DNA from: Lachnospiraceae bacterium
GTDB lineage: Bacteria > Bacillota > Clostridia > Lachnospirales > Lachnospiraceae
Assembly (NCBI GenBank): GCA_003535955.1
Contig: DPZM01000127.1
Location: 3,972-11,119, forward strand
Direction: 5' to 3'
DNA: 7,148 nt
Position numbers and translations under genes: made by a program. Shown here piece after piece: positions 1-5,679 of the stretch. The stretch's first letter is position 1. Every line of letters starts with the position of its first letter. The notes beneath the pieces are model-generated. The model was not told the origin of the DNA, ran no database searches, and worked only from the letters and a program-made list of their open reading frames with translations.

Positions 1-459
1 CGCGATATAATATATGAAGATGTTGTTGTTGAGGCCATAGCCAAGGTGGTTGAGCGTGGCACCAAGGTTCCTCCTACCTATCTTAAGCCCATTTCCGGAG
101 GGCGGCTCTCATCAGGCTTTGGTAAGAGGAAGGCTCCCAAGAGAGGGGCATCCACCTTCCATAAGGGAATTGACTGGGCTACCCCTGTCGGAACTGCCGT
201 TTGTGCTTCCTCGGGCGGTGTTGTTTCAAGGGCAGGATGGGGATCCGGCTACGGTTATGTTGTCATGATAGACCATCCCGACGGCAAGCAGACAAGGTAC
301 GGCCACTTAAGTAAGATCCTTGTTAAGAGCGGTCAGTCGGTCAAGCAGGGACAGAAGATCGCCCTGTCGGGTAATACGGGTGTAAGCACAGGTCCACATA
401 TCCATTTCGAAATACTGGTAAATGGTGTGCAGGTTAACCCGCTTAAATACATGCAGTAA
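1..459 (+). CDS. M23 family metallopeptidase, C-terminal part (5' end outside window)
   Basis: This is the catalytic end of a zinc-dependent M23 (LytM/lysostaphin-type) endopeptidase that cuts peptide cross-bridges in peptidoglycan outside the cell. The frame is open from the first base, so the true start is upstream and the GTG at 46 is only an internal codon; 152 residues are visible. The M23 zinc ligands can be seen: His54 and Asp58 in FHKGID, and His133-x-His135 in GPHIHFE, with the GHLS segment between them. The stretch before the domain, ending VVERGTK, resembles the end of a G5 domain, a common partner of M23 in clostridial wall enzymes (inference from a short piece). It ends with TAA at 457. 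No strong terminator follows. murA lies 147 bp downstream with its own promoter, so the two need not be co-transcribed, although both act on the wall. Confidence 0.92.
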   Translation, partial: RDIIYEDVVVEAIAKVVERGTKVPPTYLKPISGGRLSSGFGKRKAPKRGASTFHKGIDWATPVGTAVCASSGGVVSRAGWGSGYGYVVMIDHPDGKQTRYGHLSKILVKSGQSVKQGQKIALSGNTGVSTGPHIHFEILVNGVQVNPLKYMQ

Positions 460-540
460 TAAATCAAGATTAATGATCTATAAAATAATCATGCGATCCT
501 TGTAACAATTGTGTAATATTTCACAGAAAATGCGTTCGGA

Positions 541-569
541 TTTACAAGCCATGTCATGTGGTTTATAAT
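541..569 (+). promoter_or_regulatory. Sigma-A promoter of murA
   Basis: A -35 box TTTACA (541-546) and a perfect -10 box TATAAT (564-569) are separated by exactly 17 bp. Transcription would start near 576, giving a leader of about 30 nt before the murA start. A palindrome ACAATTGT sits further upstream (about 505-512) inside an AT-rich stretch; no role can be assigned to it. Confidence 0.75.
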
Positions 570-606
570 CATTAGGATAGCTTGAACAGATCGACGAGGA
601 AATTAC

Positions 607-1899
607 GTGGAACAGTACGTCATTAGGGGAGGCAATCCCTTAGTAGGTGAGGTCGAGATAGGCGGAGCGAAGAATGCGGCACTGGCCATCCTAGCTACAG
701 CCGTCATGACCGATGAAACCGTAATAATAGAGAACCTGCCTGATGTAAGGGATATAAATGTCCTTATCAAGGCAATGGAGAGCATAGGTGTAATCGTAGA
801 ACATCTTGACAGGCATACAGTCAAGATCAATGCTTCAATGATCCATGATTATACTATAGATGCTTCATATATTAAGAAGATCAGGGCTTCATATTACATG
901 CTCGGCGCCCTCTTAGGTAAGTATAAGAGTGCGGAAGTGGCTCTCCCGGGAGGCTGTAACATAGGATCAAGGCCTATCGACCAGCATATCAAGGGCTTCA
1001 GGGCTCTGGGAGCGGATGTAAGGATAGCCAGAGGTCTTATCACGGCTGAAGCCGATTCACTTACCGGCAATCACATCTATCTTGATGTAGTCACGGTAGG
1101 TGCCACCATCAATATCATGATGGCAGCATCCCTTGCGGATGGTAAGACCATTATAGAGAATGCAGCCAAGGAGCCCCATGTCGTTGATGTGGCCAACTTC
1201 CTTAACAGTATGGGTGCCAATATAAAGGGCGCAGGTACCGATGTCATAAGGATCAAGGGTGTAGAGAAGCTCCACGGCACCACTTATTCGATAATACCCG
1301 ACCAGATCGAAGCCGGAACCTATATGTTTGCGGCAGCGATAACTAAGGGTGACGTTACCATCAAGAATGTGATCCCCAAACACCTTGAGTCAATAACAGC
1401 CAAGCTTATTGAGATGGGATGCGAGGTTGAGGAATTCGATGATGAATTAAGGGTTGTTTCTTCAAGACCCCTTAAGCATACACATGTAAAGACACTTCCT
1501 TATCCGGGATTTCCTACGGACATGCAGCCACAGATCGCTGCAGCCCTGTCAATATCCGACGGAACCTGTGTTGTTACCGAGAGCATCTTCGAGAACAGGT
1601 TCAGATATGTTGACGAACTCCTTAAGATGGGAGCCAATATCAAGGTTGAGGGAAATACGGCAATAGTCGAAGGAGTACAGAAGCTTACGGGAGCACCGAT
1701 AACCGCACCGGACCTTCGTGCCGGAGCAGCACTCGTAATGGCTGCACTTGCCGCAGACGGTGTGTCCACCGTGGATGATATCTATTATATCGAGAGAGGA
1801 TATGAGGACTTCCCCGAGAAGCTCCAAAGCCTTGGCGCCCAGATAGAGAAGGTAAGCGCCGAGCGTGAAGTTCAGAAGTTCAGATTAAAGACCGGTTGA
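607..1899 (+). CDS. murA: UDP-N-acetylglucosamine 1-carboxyvinyltransferase MurA
   Basis: MurA transfers the enolpyruvyl group of phosphoenolpyruvate to UDP-GlcNAc in the cytoplasm, the first committed step of peptidoglycan precursor synthesis and the target of fosfomycin. The 430-residue protein is slightly longer than the usual 417-420. Key residues are all present: Lys22 and Asn23 in GGAKNAAL, Arg93, the catalytic Cys117 in PGGCNIGSRP, Asp305 in GFPTDMQPQ, Arg371 in DLRAGAAL and Arg397 in IERGYEDFP. With cysteine rather than aspartate at 117, the enzyme is expected to be fosfomycin-sensitive (family knowledge). The start is GTG at 607, supported by GAGGA at 596-600 six bases upstream. Many Firmicutes have two paralogues (MurA1/MurA2, also MurA/MurZ); which one this is cannot be settled here. 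Confidence 0.97.
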   Translation: MEQYVIRGGNPLVGEVEIGGAKNAALAILATAVMTDETVIIENLPDVRDINVLIKAMESIGVIVEHLDRHTVKINASMIHDYTIDASYIKKIRASYYMLGALLGKYKSAEVALPGGCNIGSRPIDQHIKGFRALGADVRIARGLITAEADSLTGNHIYLDVVTVGATINIMMAASLADGKTIIENAAKEPHVVDVANFLNSMGANIKGAGTDVIRIKGVEKLHGTTYSIIPDQIEAGTYMFAAAITKGDVTIKNVIPKHLESITAKLIEMGCEVEEFDDELRVVSSRPLKHTHVKTLPYPGFPTDMQPQIAAALSISDGTCVVTESIFENRFRYVDELLKMGANIKVEGNTAIVEGVQKLTGAPITAPDLRAGAALVMAALAADGVSTVDDIYYIERGYEDFPEKLQSLGAQIEKVSAEREVQKFRLKTG

Positions 1900-1911
1900 T
1901 CCGGTCTTTTT
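1888..1911 (+). terminator. Intrinsic terminator overlapping the murA stop
   Basis: AAGACCGG (1888-1895) and CCGGTCTT (1901-1908) form a perfect 8-bp stem with a TTGAT loop, and the 3' arm runs into a T stretch ending at 1911. The last murA codons make the 5' arm and the TGA stop (1897-1899) sits in the loop, so ribosomes finishing murA would cover the terminator. Confidence 0.85.
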
Positions 1912-1999
1912 AATTATCCGGATACCATTCCTTTATCTTATCCGTCGGTATCTCAAAATACTGATAGTCCTTGCTGTTCTTCCACTCACCGCCCCATTT
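1910..1999 (-). pseudogene. Remnant of an M15-type D-Ala-D-Ala carboxypeptidase C-terminus
   Basis: Read on the minus strand, 29 codons run from just after a stop (TAA at 2000-2002) to TAA at 1910-1912 and begin KWGGEWKNSKDYQYFEI. This closely resembles the C-terminal signature of M15 (VanY/M15_4-like) peptidases, usually of the form WGGDWKSFxDYPHFE, where the His is a zinc ligand. Here that His position is Tyr and the preceding Pro is Gln, and everything upstream is missing. It is therefore a dead fragment, not a gene. The match rests on a short motif recalled from the family. The fragment's tail runs into the murA terminator. Confidence 0.55.
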
Positions 2000-2034
2000 T
2001 TATGTATATTTTTACATCTTTCATTATTATCGGT

Positions 2035-2943
2035 CTATTTCTTACCCGGTACTGCCCATCCGAGAAGTCCCTTTATAAGAGCCCATACATATACTGCATA
2101 TGACCTGGCCATATCCGCCTTAACAAGCCCCGGTGAATCCGTGGGAATAAAATAATAAAGACAGCTCGTGTAGGCTCTCATCCTGTGCCAGGATTTATTG
2201 AGCATGCTGTAAGGGACAGTTGCAACCCGGCCCCAGGTCGTAAGCTTTATCAGAGGCTCCTTGGGGTTATCTTCGACTATCCCTGTAATGGTCATAAAGT
2301 GTGACCTGACTCCCTTCTTCTGGTCATATCCGCCGTTTAACTCTCCTGCCTCTCCGGAATAGAGCCTTAAGGGATGCCTGTTAAGGGATGTAAGCATCAC
2401 AACAGACCCGCTCTTTTTAAGGCCTTCCCTGATAAAGTCAAGGCCCTTATCGTATGAAGTAAAGGCCGTTGGAAGTACCTTGACATGAAGATTTAAGCCC
2501 CTTTTTGCACAAAACCTTAATGTTCCGGTTATAAATCCGAACATGCTTAGGCCAAGGCTTGGGGGGATAAACCTGAAGATCTTATTCCCCCTTTTTAGGA
2601 GGTCACATAAGCGCCTTATAATAGGAAGCTCCAGTACAAACATTGATTTATAGATATCCTCCATTACAGAGGTGTAATCATCCTTATATATGACCTTATC
2701 GGTGAGCATGCCAAGTTCATCCGACACACCGCTCCCCCTAAATTCAACGGGATATTTAACTGCCAGGCTTCTTAACATGTTAAGGGCTGCCACCGAACCG
2801 CATCCTGCAAAGGCCATGGTGTTGGACTGATACCAGTTCTGGTCACCGCCGTAGTATTCCCTGCCCGTATCCCTGTCAGTGACTGTCAGAGGATCGAATC
2901 CTTTAATACTATCTTCTCTTTTCGCCGTCATCTCTTCTGTCAT
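2035..2943 (-). CDS. C39/papain-like cysteine peptidase-fold protein, function unknown
   Basis: The 302-residue protein has the layout of a papain-like peptidase. Near the N-terminus are Gln35 in GGDQNWY, fitting the oxyanion-hole Gln, and Cys48 in FAGCGSVAALN, fitting the nucleophile at the head of a helix. Near the C-terminus are His215 in RSHFMTITG and then a TTWGR segment (235-239), which corresponds in position to the NSWG box of papain or the Asp region of C39 but lacks the expected Asn or Asp. No signal peptide is seen; residues about 282-298 are hydrophobic and may contact membrane. Proteins of this kind recur in Lachnospiraceae without a known substrate (recall). The start is the ATG at 2943, with GAGG ten bases upstream lying inside a hairpin; a second Met follows four codons later. 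The gene stands alone between a dead sugar operon and murA. A protease, a transglutaminase-like amidase or a catalytically inert relative are all possible. Confidence 0.6.
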   Translation of the reverse strand: MTEEMTAKREDSIKGFDPLTVTDRDTGREYYGGDQNWYQSNTMAFAGCGSVAALNMLRSLAVKYPVEFRGSGVSDELGMLTDKVIYKDDYTSVMEDIYKSMFVLELPIIRRLCDLLKRGNKIFRFIPPSLGLSMFGFITGTLRFCAKRGLNLHVKVLPTAFTSYDKGLDFIREGLKKSGSVVMLTSLNRHPLRLYSGEAGELNGGYDQKKGVRSHFMTITGIVEDNPKEPLIKLTTWGRVATVPYSMLNKSWHRMRAYTSCLYYFIPTDSPGLVKADMARSYAVYVWALIKGLLGWAVPGKK

Positions 2944-2948
2944 ATATT

Positions 2949-2995
2949 AAAAACCTCACGATCTATGCCTAAAGATATCATAGATCATGAGGTTT
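2949..2995 (-). terminator. Hairpin with U-run in the leader of the C39-like gene
   Basis: The arms 2951-2967 and 2979-2995 are complementary over 17 bp around an 11-nt loop (2968-2978). The one non-matching position is C-A on the plus strand but G-U in minus-strand RNA, so the fold is continuous only in that direction. Five U residues follow the stem on the minus strand (2949-2953). This is the form of an intrinsic terminator for the decayed transport operon upstream. The GAGG Shine-Dalgarno of the 302-residue gene (2954-2957) is in the 3' arm, so read-through RNA would have it hidden. Confidence 0.75.
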
Positions 2996-3000
2996 ATCAA
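2972..3000 (-). promoter_or_regulatory. Candidate extended -10 promoter of the C39-like gene
   Basis: On the minus strand TTGATA (2995-3000) and TATCTT (2972-2977) are separated by 17 bp, and TGA just before the -10 gives the TGn extension. Transcription would begin near 2965, inside the 3' arm of the hairpin, leaving a leader of roughly 20 nt with a free Shine-Dalgarno. The -10 box matches consensus at four of six positions. Confidence 0.45.
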
Positions 3001-3073
3001 ATGCCTTGTCAGTGCCGTGACGGTTCTTCGATGCGAAGCCGGTCCTTTAGGATCATCTCCCGGATCCTTTGTT

Positions 3074-3334
3074 TTACAGCTTGCCTCCGGATGTTGCGAT
3101 CCCTTCGATAAACTGCTTCTGGAATATAATATAGATTATTATCATCGGAACACAGGATATCAGAGATGCCATCATAAGTTCCGGATACTTCTGCTGATAC
3201 TGGCCGTTCATCTTGGCAAGAGCCGATGCAAGTGTCGTTGCCCTGTTGTCGGGACACACGATCATGGGCCACATAAGGTCCTTGTAGGCAAAGACCGCCG
3301 TAAAGATACCAAGGGCAACCATGGCTGACTTGCA
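3074..3334 (-). pseudogene. Truncated carbohydrate ABC transporter permease (MalG-type), C-terminal third
   Basis: The frame from CKSAMVALGIFTAV through KDLMWPMIV to the end QKQFIEGIATSGGKL is the typical end of an inner-membrane sugar permease of the MalG/MsmG type: the segment after the EAA loop, the FxDLMWPxIV turn, and a last membrane helix ending in FIEG. About 86 residues remain of the usual 270-280. The EAA cytoplasmic loop that docks on the ATPase is lost, as are the first membrane helices, so it cannot work. The 5' boundary is a deletion joint with a solute-binding-protein fragment in another frame, near 3330-3336. The ATG at 3322 has no ribosome site and is an internal Met. The stop is TAA at 3074-3076. 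Confidence 0.8.
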
Positions 3335-3390
3335 ACACCCATCTCATCGAAGATGGTCTTATTGTACCACAGAGCGAAATGCTTACTTTT
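3334..3390 (-). pseudogene. Internal scrap of a sugar ABC transporter solute-binding protein
   Basis: Nineteen codons read KSKHFALWYNKTIFDEMGV. This matches the well-known segment of family 1 extracellular solute-binding proteins, usually of the form ALYYNKDLFDEAGV, found roughly one third into the protein. A stop (TGA, 3391-3393) lies directly upstream, and downstream the frame runs into the permease fragment. The upstream joint also holds ATGAAAAAG in another frame (3387-3395), which could be the start codon region of the lost lipoprotein; this is speculation. In living operons this gene precedes two permease genes, which agrees with the order here. Confidence 0.6.
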
Positions 3391-3393
3391 TCA

Positions 3394-3483
3394 TTAGTTA
3401 CCCTTCTTACAATACCTTGGAATCTGTTTATCGTTTAAACAAACCTTCTCCTGATTGCACTTATATGATATGCATTCAGCCAT
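3394..3483 (-). CDS. Possible small Cys-rich peptide, 29 aa
   Basis: An ATG at 3483 opens a 29-codon frame with four cysteines (residues 4, 9, 15, 25), beginning MAECISYKCN and ending RYCKKGN. The spacing of the cysteines could suit metal binding. No convincing Shine-Dalgarno is seen, and the frame also runs 12 codons further upstream, so it may instead be the tail of a lost gene. It lies between two degraded sugar-operon fragments. I do not recognise it. Confidence 0.25.
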   Translation of the reverse strand: MAECISYKCNQEKVCLNDKQIPRYCKKGN

Positions 3484-3538
3484 CTTAAGTGTATGGTTTT
3501 TTGTGAAGTTTTGATGTCATTTTGTGAGCCTCTTAATG

Positions 3539-3682
3539 TCATACTGCTTCAATGACCGTCACAAAGGACGCATAGTCCTCGGAAATGGTAAATCCCTTCT
3601 TATAGAATTCCGAGAGCGTTATGCCCATGTTCATGAGCTCATCTCCGTAATAGTCCCTTGGATGAACTTGATTCATAGTTCT
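3539..3682 (-). pseudogene. C-terminal fragment, possibly of a GH36-type alpha-galactosidase
   Basis: On the minus strand a frame limited by a stop at 3683-3685 runs about 47 codons to TGA at 3539-3541. It contains HPRDYYGDELMNMGI and ends SEDYASFVTVIEAV. The G-D-E-L-M-N-x-G-I block followed by a D-Y-x-S strand near the end resembles the C-terminal beta-sandwich of family 36 alpha-galactosidases, where a YSGDxLMNxGL segment precedes a final GDFxSRLFxL strand. The similarity is from memory and short. No ribosome site precedes the internal ATG at 3676. It sits upstream of, and in line with, the solute-binding protein and permease scraps, which fits a former alpha-galactoside (raffinose/melibiose) uptake operon. 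Confidence 0.35.
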
Positions 3683-3718
3683 TTAATTATTTTATATCTA
3701 CTTCCAGTTATATAAAAT

Positions 3719-3752
3719 AAAAATTGCAGAACTCATAAAATCAGTTCTGCAA
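3719..3752 (-). terminator. Terminator of the toxin-antitoxin operon
   Basis: TTGCAGAACT (3724-3733) and AGTTCTGCAA (3743-3752) form a perfect 10-bp stem with a 9-nt loop. In minus-strand RNA the stem is followed by UUUUU (3719-3723) and further U-rich sequence. It lies 38 bp past the antitoxin stop. Confidence 0.88.
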
Positions 3753-3790
3753 CTAATAGCTCAATCTATGGAATCAAGAATACAAAGGAT

Positions 3791-4783
3791 CTACTCCCCA
3801 TTTTTTATACAATTCATTATATATTCCATAATAGCTTTTTCCGAATTCAATCCCCTCTCTATATAAAACTGCTTTATAGATTCTTCTTCAATCACTTCCC
3901 TGCCGGCCTCATCTTCTTTATATCCCATTCGCTTCTCTCTCCATGGTTCTTGAGAGTGACTGATTCTCTCCAAGGTCTTTGGTGAATAAAGTCCGAAAGT
4001 ATTAATCACAAGATCTATTGCTCTGATTTCCTCAGTTGTAAGCTTAGATAGCATACAGCCATGCGTACTATATATACCATCATCAATCGGCTTATATCCA
4101 TATTTCTTATATTTATTATATATTTGCGGATATACCGGTCCATGAGCCCATGCCTGGCTATCTTCGAAAATCAGTCTTGAACCATTCAATGCATAATTAA
4201 CACCATTAGAAAAAGACAAAAGCTTTTCCAACGCCAATGGAGTGACTTCTTCTAAGTGTGTAACAATATAATTGACAATCTGATCGATCTTAGAACTGCT
4301 TATTTCCGCCAGTCTCTCATATCTGGAAATAATTTTTCTATATGCGATATCTTTCAATTTCCCTTTATTTTCTTCAACCAGTCCCATGAAATAGTGCTCA
4401 TCAAATAATAACTTAAGCAGAATATCTGAGTACTCTCTGGATGGAATTACGCCATCATAATATCTTTTGATCGTAACTTTTCCAAAACCGGAAACATCAG
4501 CTAATGCTTCTTTTCCTATATCATATTTTCCTAAAATCTCTGATATCTCATTTAAATTGATCAATCCTGTCTGTTTTTTATATGCTTCGATCTTCGCCTT
4601 GGATTTTCTTGAATTATAATCGATATCTGTTGCTACCTCGCAATTACAGCATTTGCACCTGCCAACTCTAAACTCATATCTGATAGTTTTCCCCTTAAAC
4701 TCTTCCGTAACATTTTCATCATTTACATCATATTCAACCAAGTCTTCACAATTATTACAGTAAGCAAATTTCAAATTTTCCAT
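3791..4783 (-). CDS. Antitoxin: MqsA-like zinc finger, HTH and SocA/Panacea (DUF4065) domain
   Basis: The 330-residue protein has three parts. Residues 9-48 form a YgiT/MqsA-type zinc finger: Cys9-x2-Cys12, then a Cys cluster at 43, 45, 46 and 48. Residues about 77-125 look like a helix-turn-helix (LNEISEILG...IGKEALADVSGFG...TIKRYYDG), as in the MqsA DNA-binding domain. Residues about 165-285 are a SocA/Panacea domain (DUF4065), marked by NGVNYALNG and WAHGPVYPQIY (212-222). Known Panacea proteins neutralise many unrelated toxins by direct binding, and MqsA both neutralises its toxin through the zinc domain and represses its operon through the HTH. Here the Panacea part may do the neutralising and the N-terminal part the repression (inference). 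ATG at 4783 follows AGGTG six bases upstream. It is second in the operon, 134 nt after the toxin; the module is AT-rich compared with murA, which suggests transfer. Confidence 0.85.
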   Translation of the reverse strand: MENLKFAYCNNCEDLVEYDVNDENVTEEFKGKTIRYEFRVGRCKCCNCEVATDIDYNSRKSKAKIEAYKKQTGLINLNEISEILGKYDIGKEALADVSGFGKVTIKRYYDGVIPSREYSDILLKLLFDEHYFMGLVEENKGKLKDIAYRKIISRYERLAEISSSKIDQIVNYIVTHLEEVTPLALEKLLSFSNGVNYALNGSRLIFEDSQAWAHGPVYPQIYNKYKKYGYKPIDDGIYSTHGCMLSKLTTEEIRAIDLVINTFGLYSPKTLERISHSQEPWREKRMGYKEDEAGREVIEEESIKQFYIERGLNSEKAIMEYIMNCIKNGE

Positions 4784-4857
4784 ATTTTCACCTACTCTCT
4801 TTTTCTTTTCCCTTTTTTCTTTGTTTTTCTATTTTTGTCTTTTCTATTCTTATACCT

Positions 4858-4889
4858 CCGGTATGCAGTCTTGTTTAACTACATACCGG
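4858..4889 (-). promoter_or_regulatory. Inverted repeat between toxin and antitoxin genes
   Basis: CCGGTATGCAG (4858-4868) and CTACATACCGG (4879-4889) pair over 11 bp around a 10-nt loop. The single mismatch becomes G-U in minus-strand (operon-sense) RNA, so selection may act on the RNA. No U-run follows on the minus strand, so it is not a simple terminator for the toxin. It may be an RNA element (stability, processing or translation control) or an operator. On the plus strand it is followed by a T-rich run, but no plus-strand gene needs a terminator here. Confidence 0.55.
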
Positions 4890-4917
4890 ATAGTCTTTTT
4901 TCTTTTTATCTGTTTTA

Positions 4918-5403
4918 TTATCTTTTTGGTCTGTTCTTATGAAATGAAATTACAAACACTCTATTCTCTGGTATTTTACGATCATTTATCTTAATATAAA
5001 TCAAAATATTATCACTTTCTATACCACTAATATCAGCATCTCTTCTCGTCAACTTACATGCATACCTGAATACATATAGATATTCTTCCGGAAAACCCTT
5101 TTCTTTCCGTCTCGCAGCACCCTTGCTTAAATCCTTGATTTTACCGACAAAATTGTCTCTCTTCAAATCCTTTAATATCAGATTCTCATCATCTGTATCA
5201 AAAACATAATCATCGGACAATGCCGGGTTATCTGTTGTTGAAACCGGTGAAATATAGGATTTATTATCGACTGCGGCATATAAATCCTTAAGAACTTCAC
5301 TTAACTCTTCATCAGAGCACATAACTCGTGGCTCAGCTTCAACAGATTCCTTTATCACGCTTAACGATAATTTTATTATGTGGCCAAATCGAGCTTCTGC
5401 CAT
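4918..5403 (-). CDS. Putative MqsR/RelE-like toxin of the Panacea-type module
   Basis: The protein is 161 residues when started at the ATG at 5403, which has a textbook AAAGGAGG seven bases upstream; an in-frame ATG at 5445 has no such site and lies just past the promoter. The first 80 residues are acidic and not recognised. The last 80 are basic and strand-rich: KDLSKGAARRK (90-100), EEYLYVFRYACKL (106-118), ILIYIKIN (133-140) and VFVISFHKNR (149-158). The closing pair of strands parallels the MqsR ending VYLKITV...LIVSFKEK, and MqsR is a RelE-fold mRNA interferase that cuts at GCU sites. The assignment rests on this, on the toxin-first order typical of mqsRA, and on the MqsA-like partner next to it. 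It is larger than MqsR (98 residues) and the catalytic residues cannot be placed with certainty, so a different toxin fold is possible. Confidence 0.6.
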   Translation of the reverse strand: MAEARFGHIIKLSLSVIKESVEAEPRVMCSDEELSEVLKDLYAAVDNKSYISPVSTTDNPALSDDYVFDTDDENLILKDLKRDNFVGKIKDLSKGAARRKEKGFPEEYLYVFRYACKLTRRDADISGIESDNILIYIKINDRKIPENRVFVISFHKNRPKR

Positions 5404-5410
5404 AGTAATT

Positions 5411-5418
5411 CCTCCTTT
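5411..5418 (-). promoter_or_regulatory. Strong Shine-Dalgarno fixing the toxin start
   Basis: Minus-strand AAAGGAGG lies seven bases before the ATG at 5403 and matches the anti-Shine-Dalgarno of 16S rRNA over eight bases. It decides for this start over the in-frame ATG at 5445. The strength is notable for a toxin gene, many of which are weakly translated. Confidence 0.85.
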
Positions 5419-5467
5419 CTTTATTATTTGATACATATTCCTCAAAAAGAAATAATATCATATCTTT

Positions 5468-5495
5468 ATTATACTATCTGATGCGTTTTTGTCAA
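5468..5495 (-). promoter_or_regulatory. Sigma-A promoter of the toxin-antitoxin operon
   Basis: Consensus TTGACA (minus strand, 5490-5495) and consensus TATAAT (5468-5473) are separated by 16 bp. The transcript would begin near 5461 and have a leader of about 58 nt before the toxin ATG. No obvious long palindromic operator of the MqsA type (AACCT-N-AGGTT) is seen next to it. From here to 5594 I see no gene. Confidence 0.8.
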
Positions 5496-5594
5496 TATTC
5501 TATTTATCGTATCATCAGCAAACAAAAAACTCCTACGATAATTGAGTATTCGTGTTTCTCATCAATTAAATATGTAGCTGCAAAATTTTATAAT

Positions 5595-5618
5595 AAAAAA
5601 GCCGGACGCATCCGACTT
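5595..5618 (-). terminator. Terminator downstream of the tspO remnant
   Basis: In minus-strand RNA AAGUCGGA and UCCGGCUU (plus positions 5611-5618 and 5599-5606) form an 8-bp stem with one U-G pair and a UGCG tetraloop, followed by a run of six U (5595-5600, two of them in the stem). It lies about 60 bp past the tspO stop and isolates the toxin-antitoxin operon from it. Confidence 0.82.
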
Positions 5619-5679
5619 CCTTTGGCATAATCCTCATACATTCACCGCAATTCTTAAAGCATTATCTCATACACTCTTT

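Noticed and set aside
1057..1383. Minus-strand open frames inside murA
   Set aside because: They are antisense shadows of a complete, well-conserved enzyme gene.
2987..3328. Plus-strand open frame of 113 codons with many Cys and His
   Set aside because: It is the antisense of the permease remnant and its 3' flank, has no ribosome site, and starts inside the hairpin arm.
3524..3715. Plus-strand open frame of 63 codons
   Set aside because: It is antisense to the alpha-galactosidase-like fragment, which has recognisable protein blocks; no ribosome site was seen.
4858..4905. Plus-strand terminator formed by the intergenic hairpin and following T-rich run
   Set aside because: No plus-strand gene ends nearby, and the stem is better paired in minus-strand RNA.
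5404..5445. Longer toxin start at 5445
   Set aside because: The ATG at 5403 has AAAGGAGG at ideal spacing, whereas the upstream ATG lacks a ribosome site and is only about 16 nt from the predicted transcript start.
5496..5594. Short minus-strand frame including DEKHEYSIIVGVF
   Set aside because: It is under 25 codons with no start or ribosome site and no family recognised; possibly a gene scrap, but unsupported.
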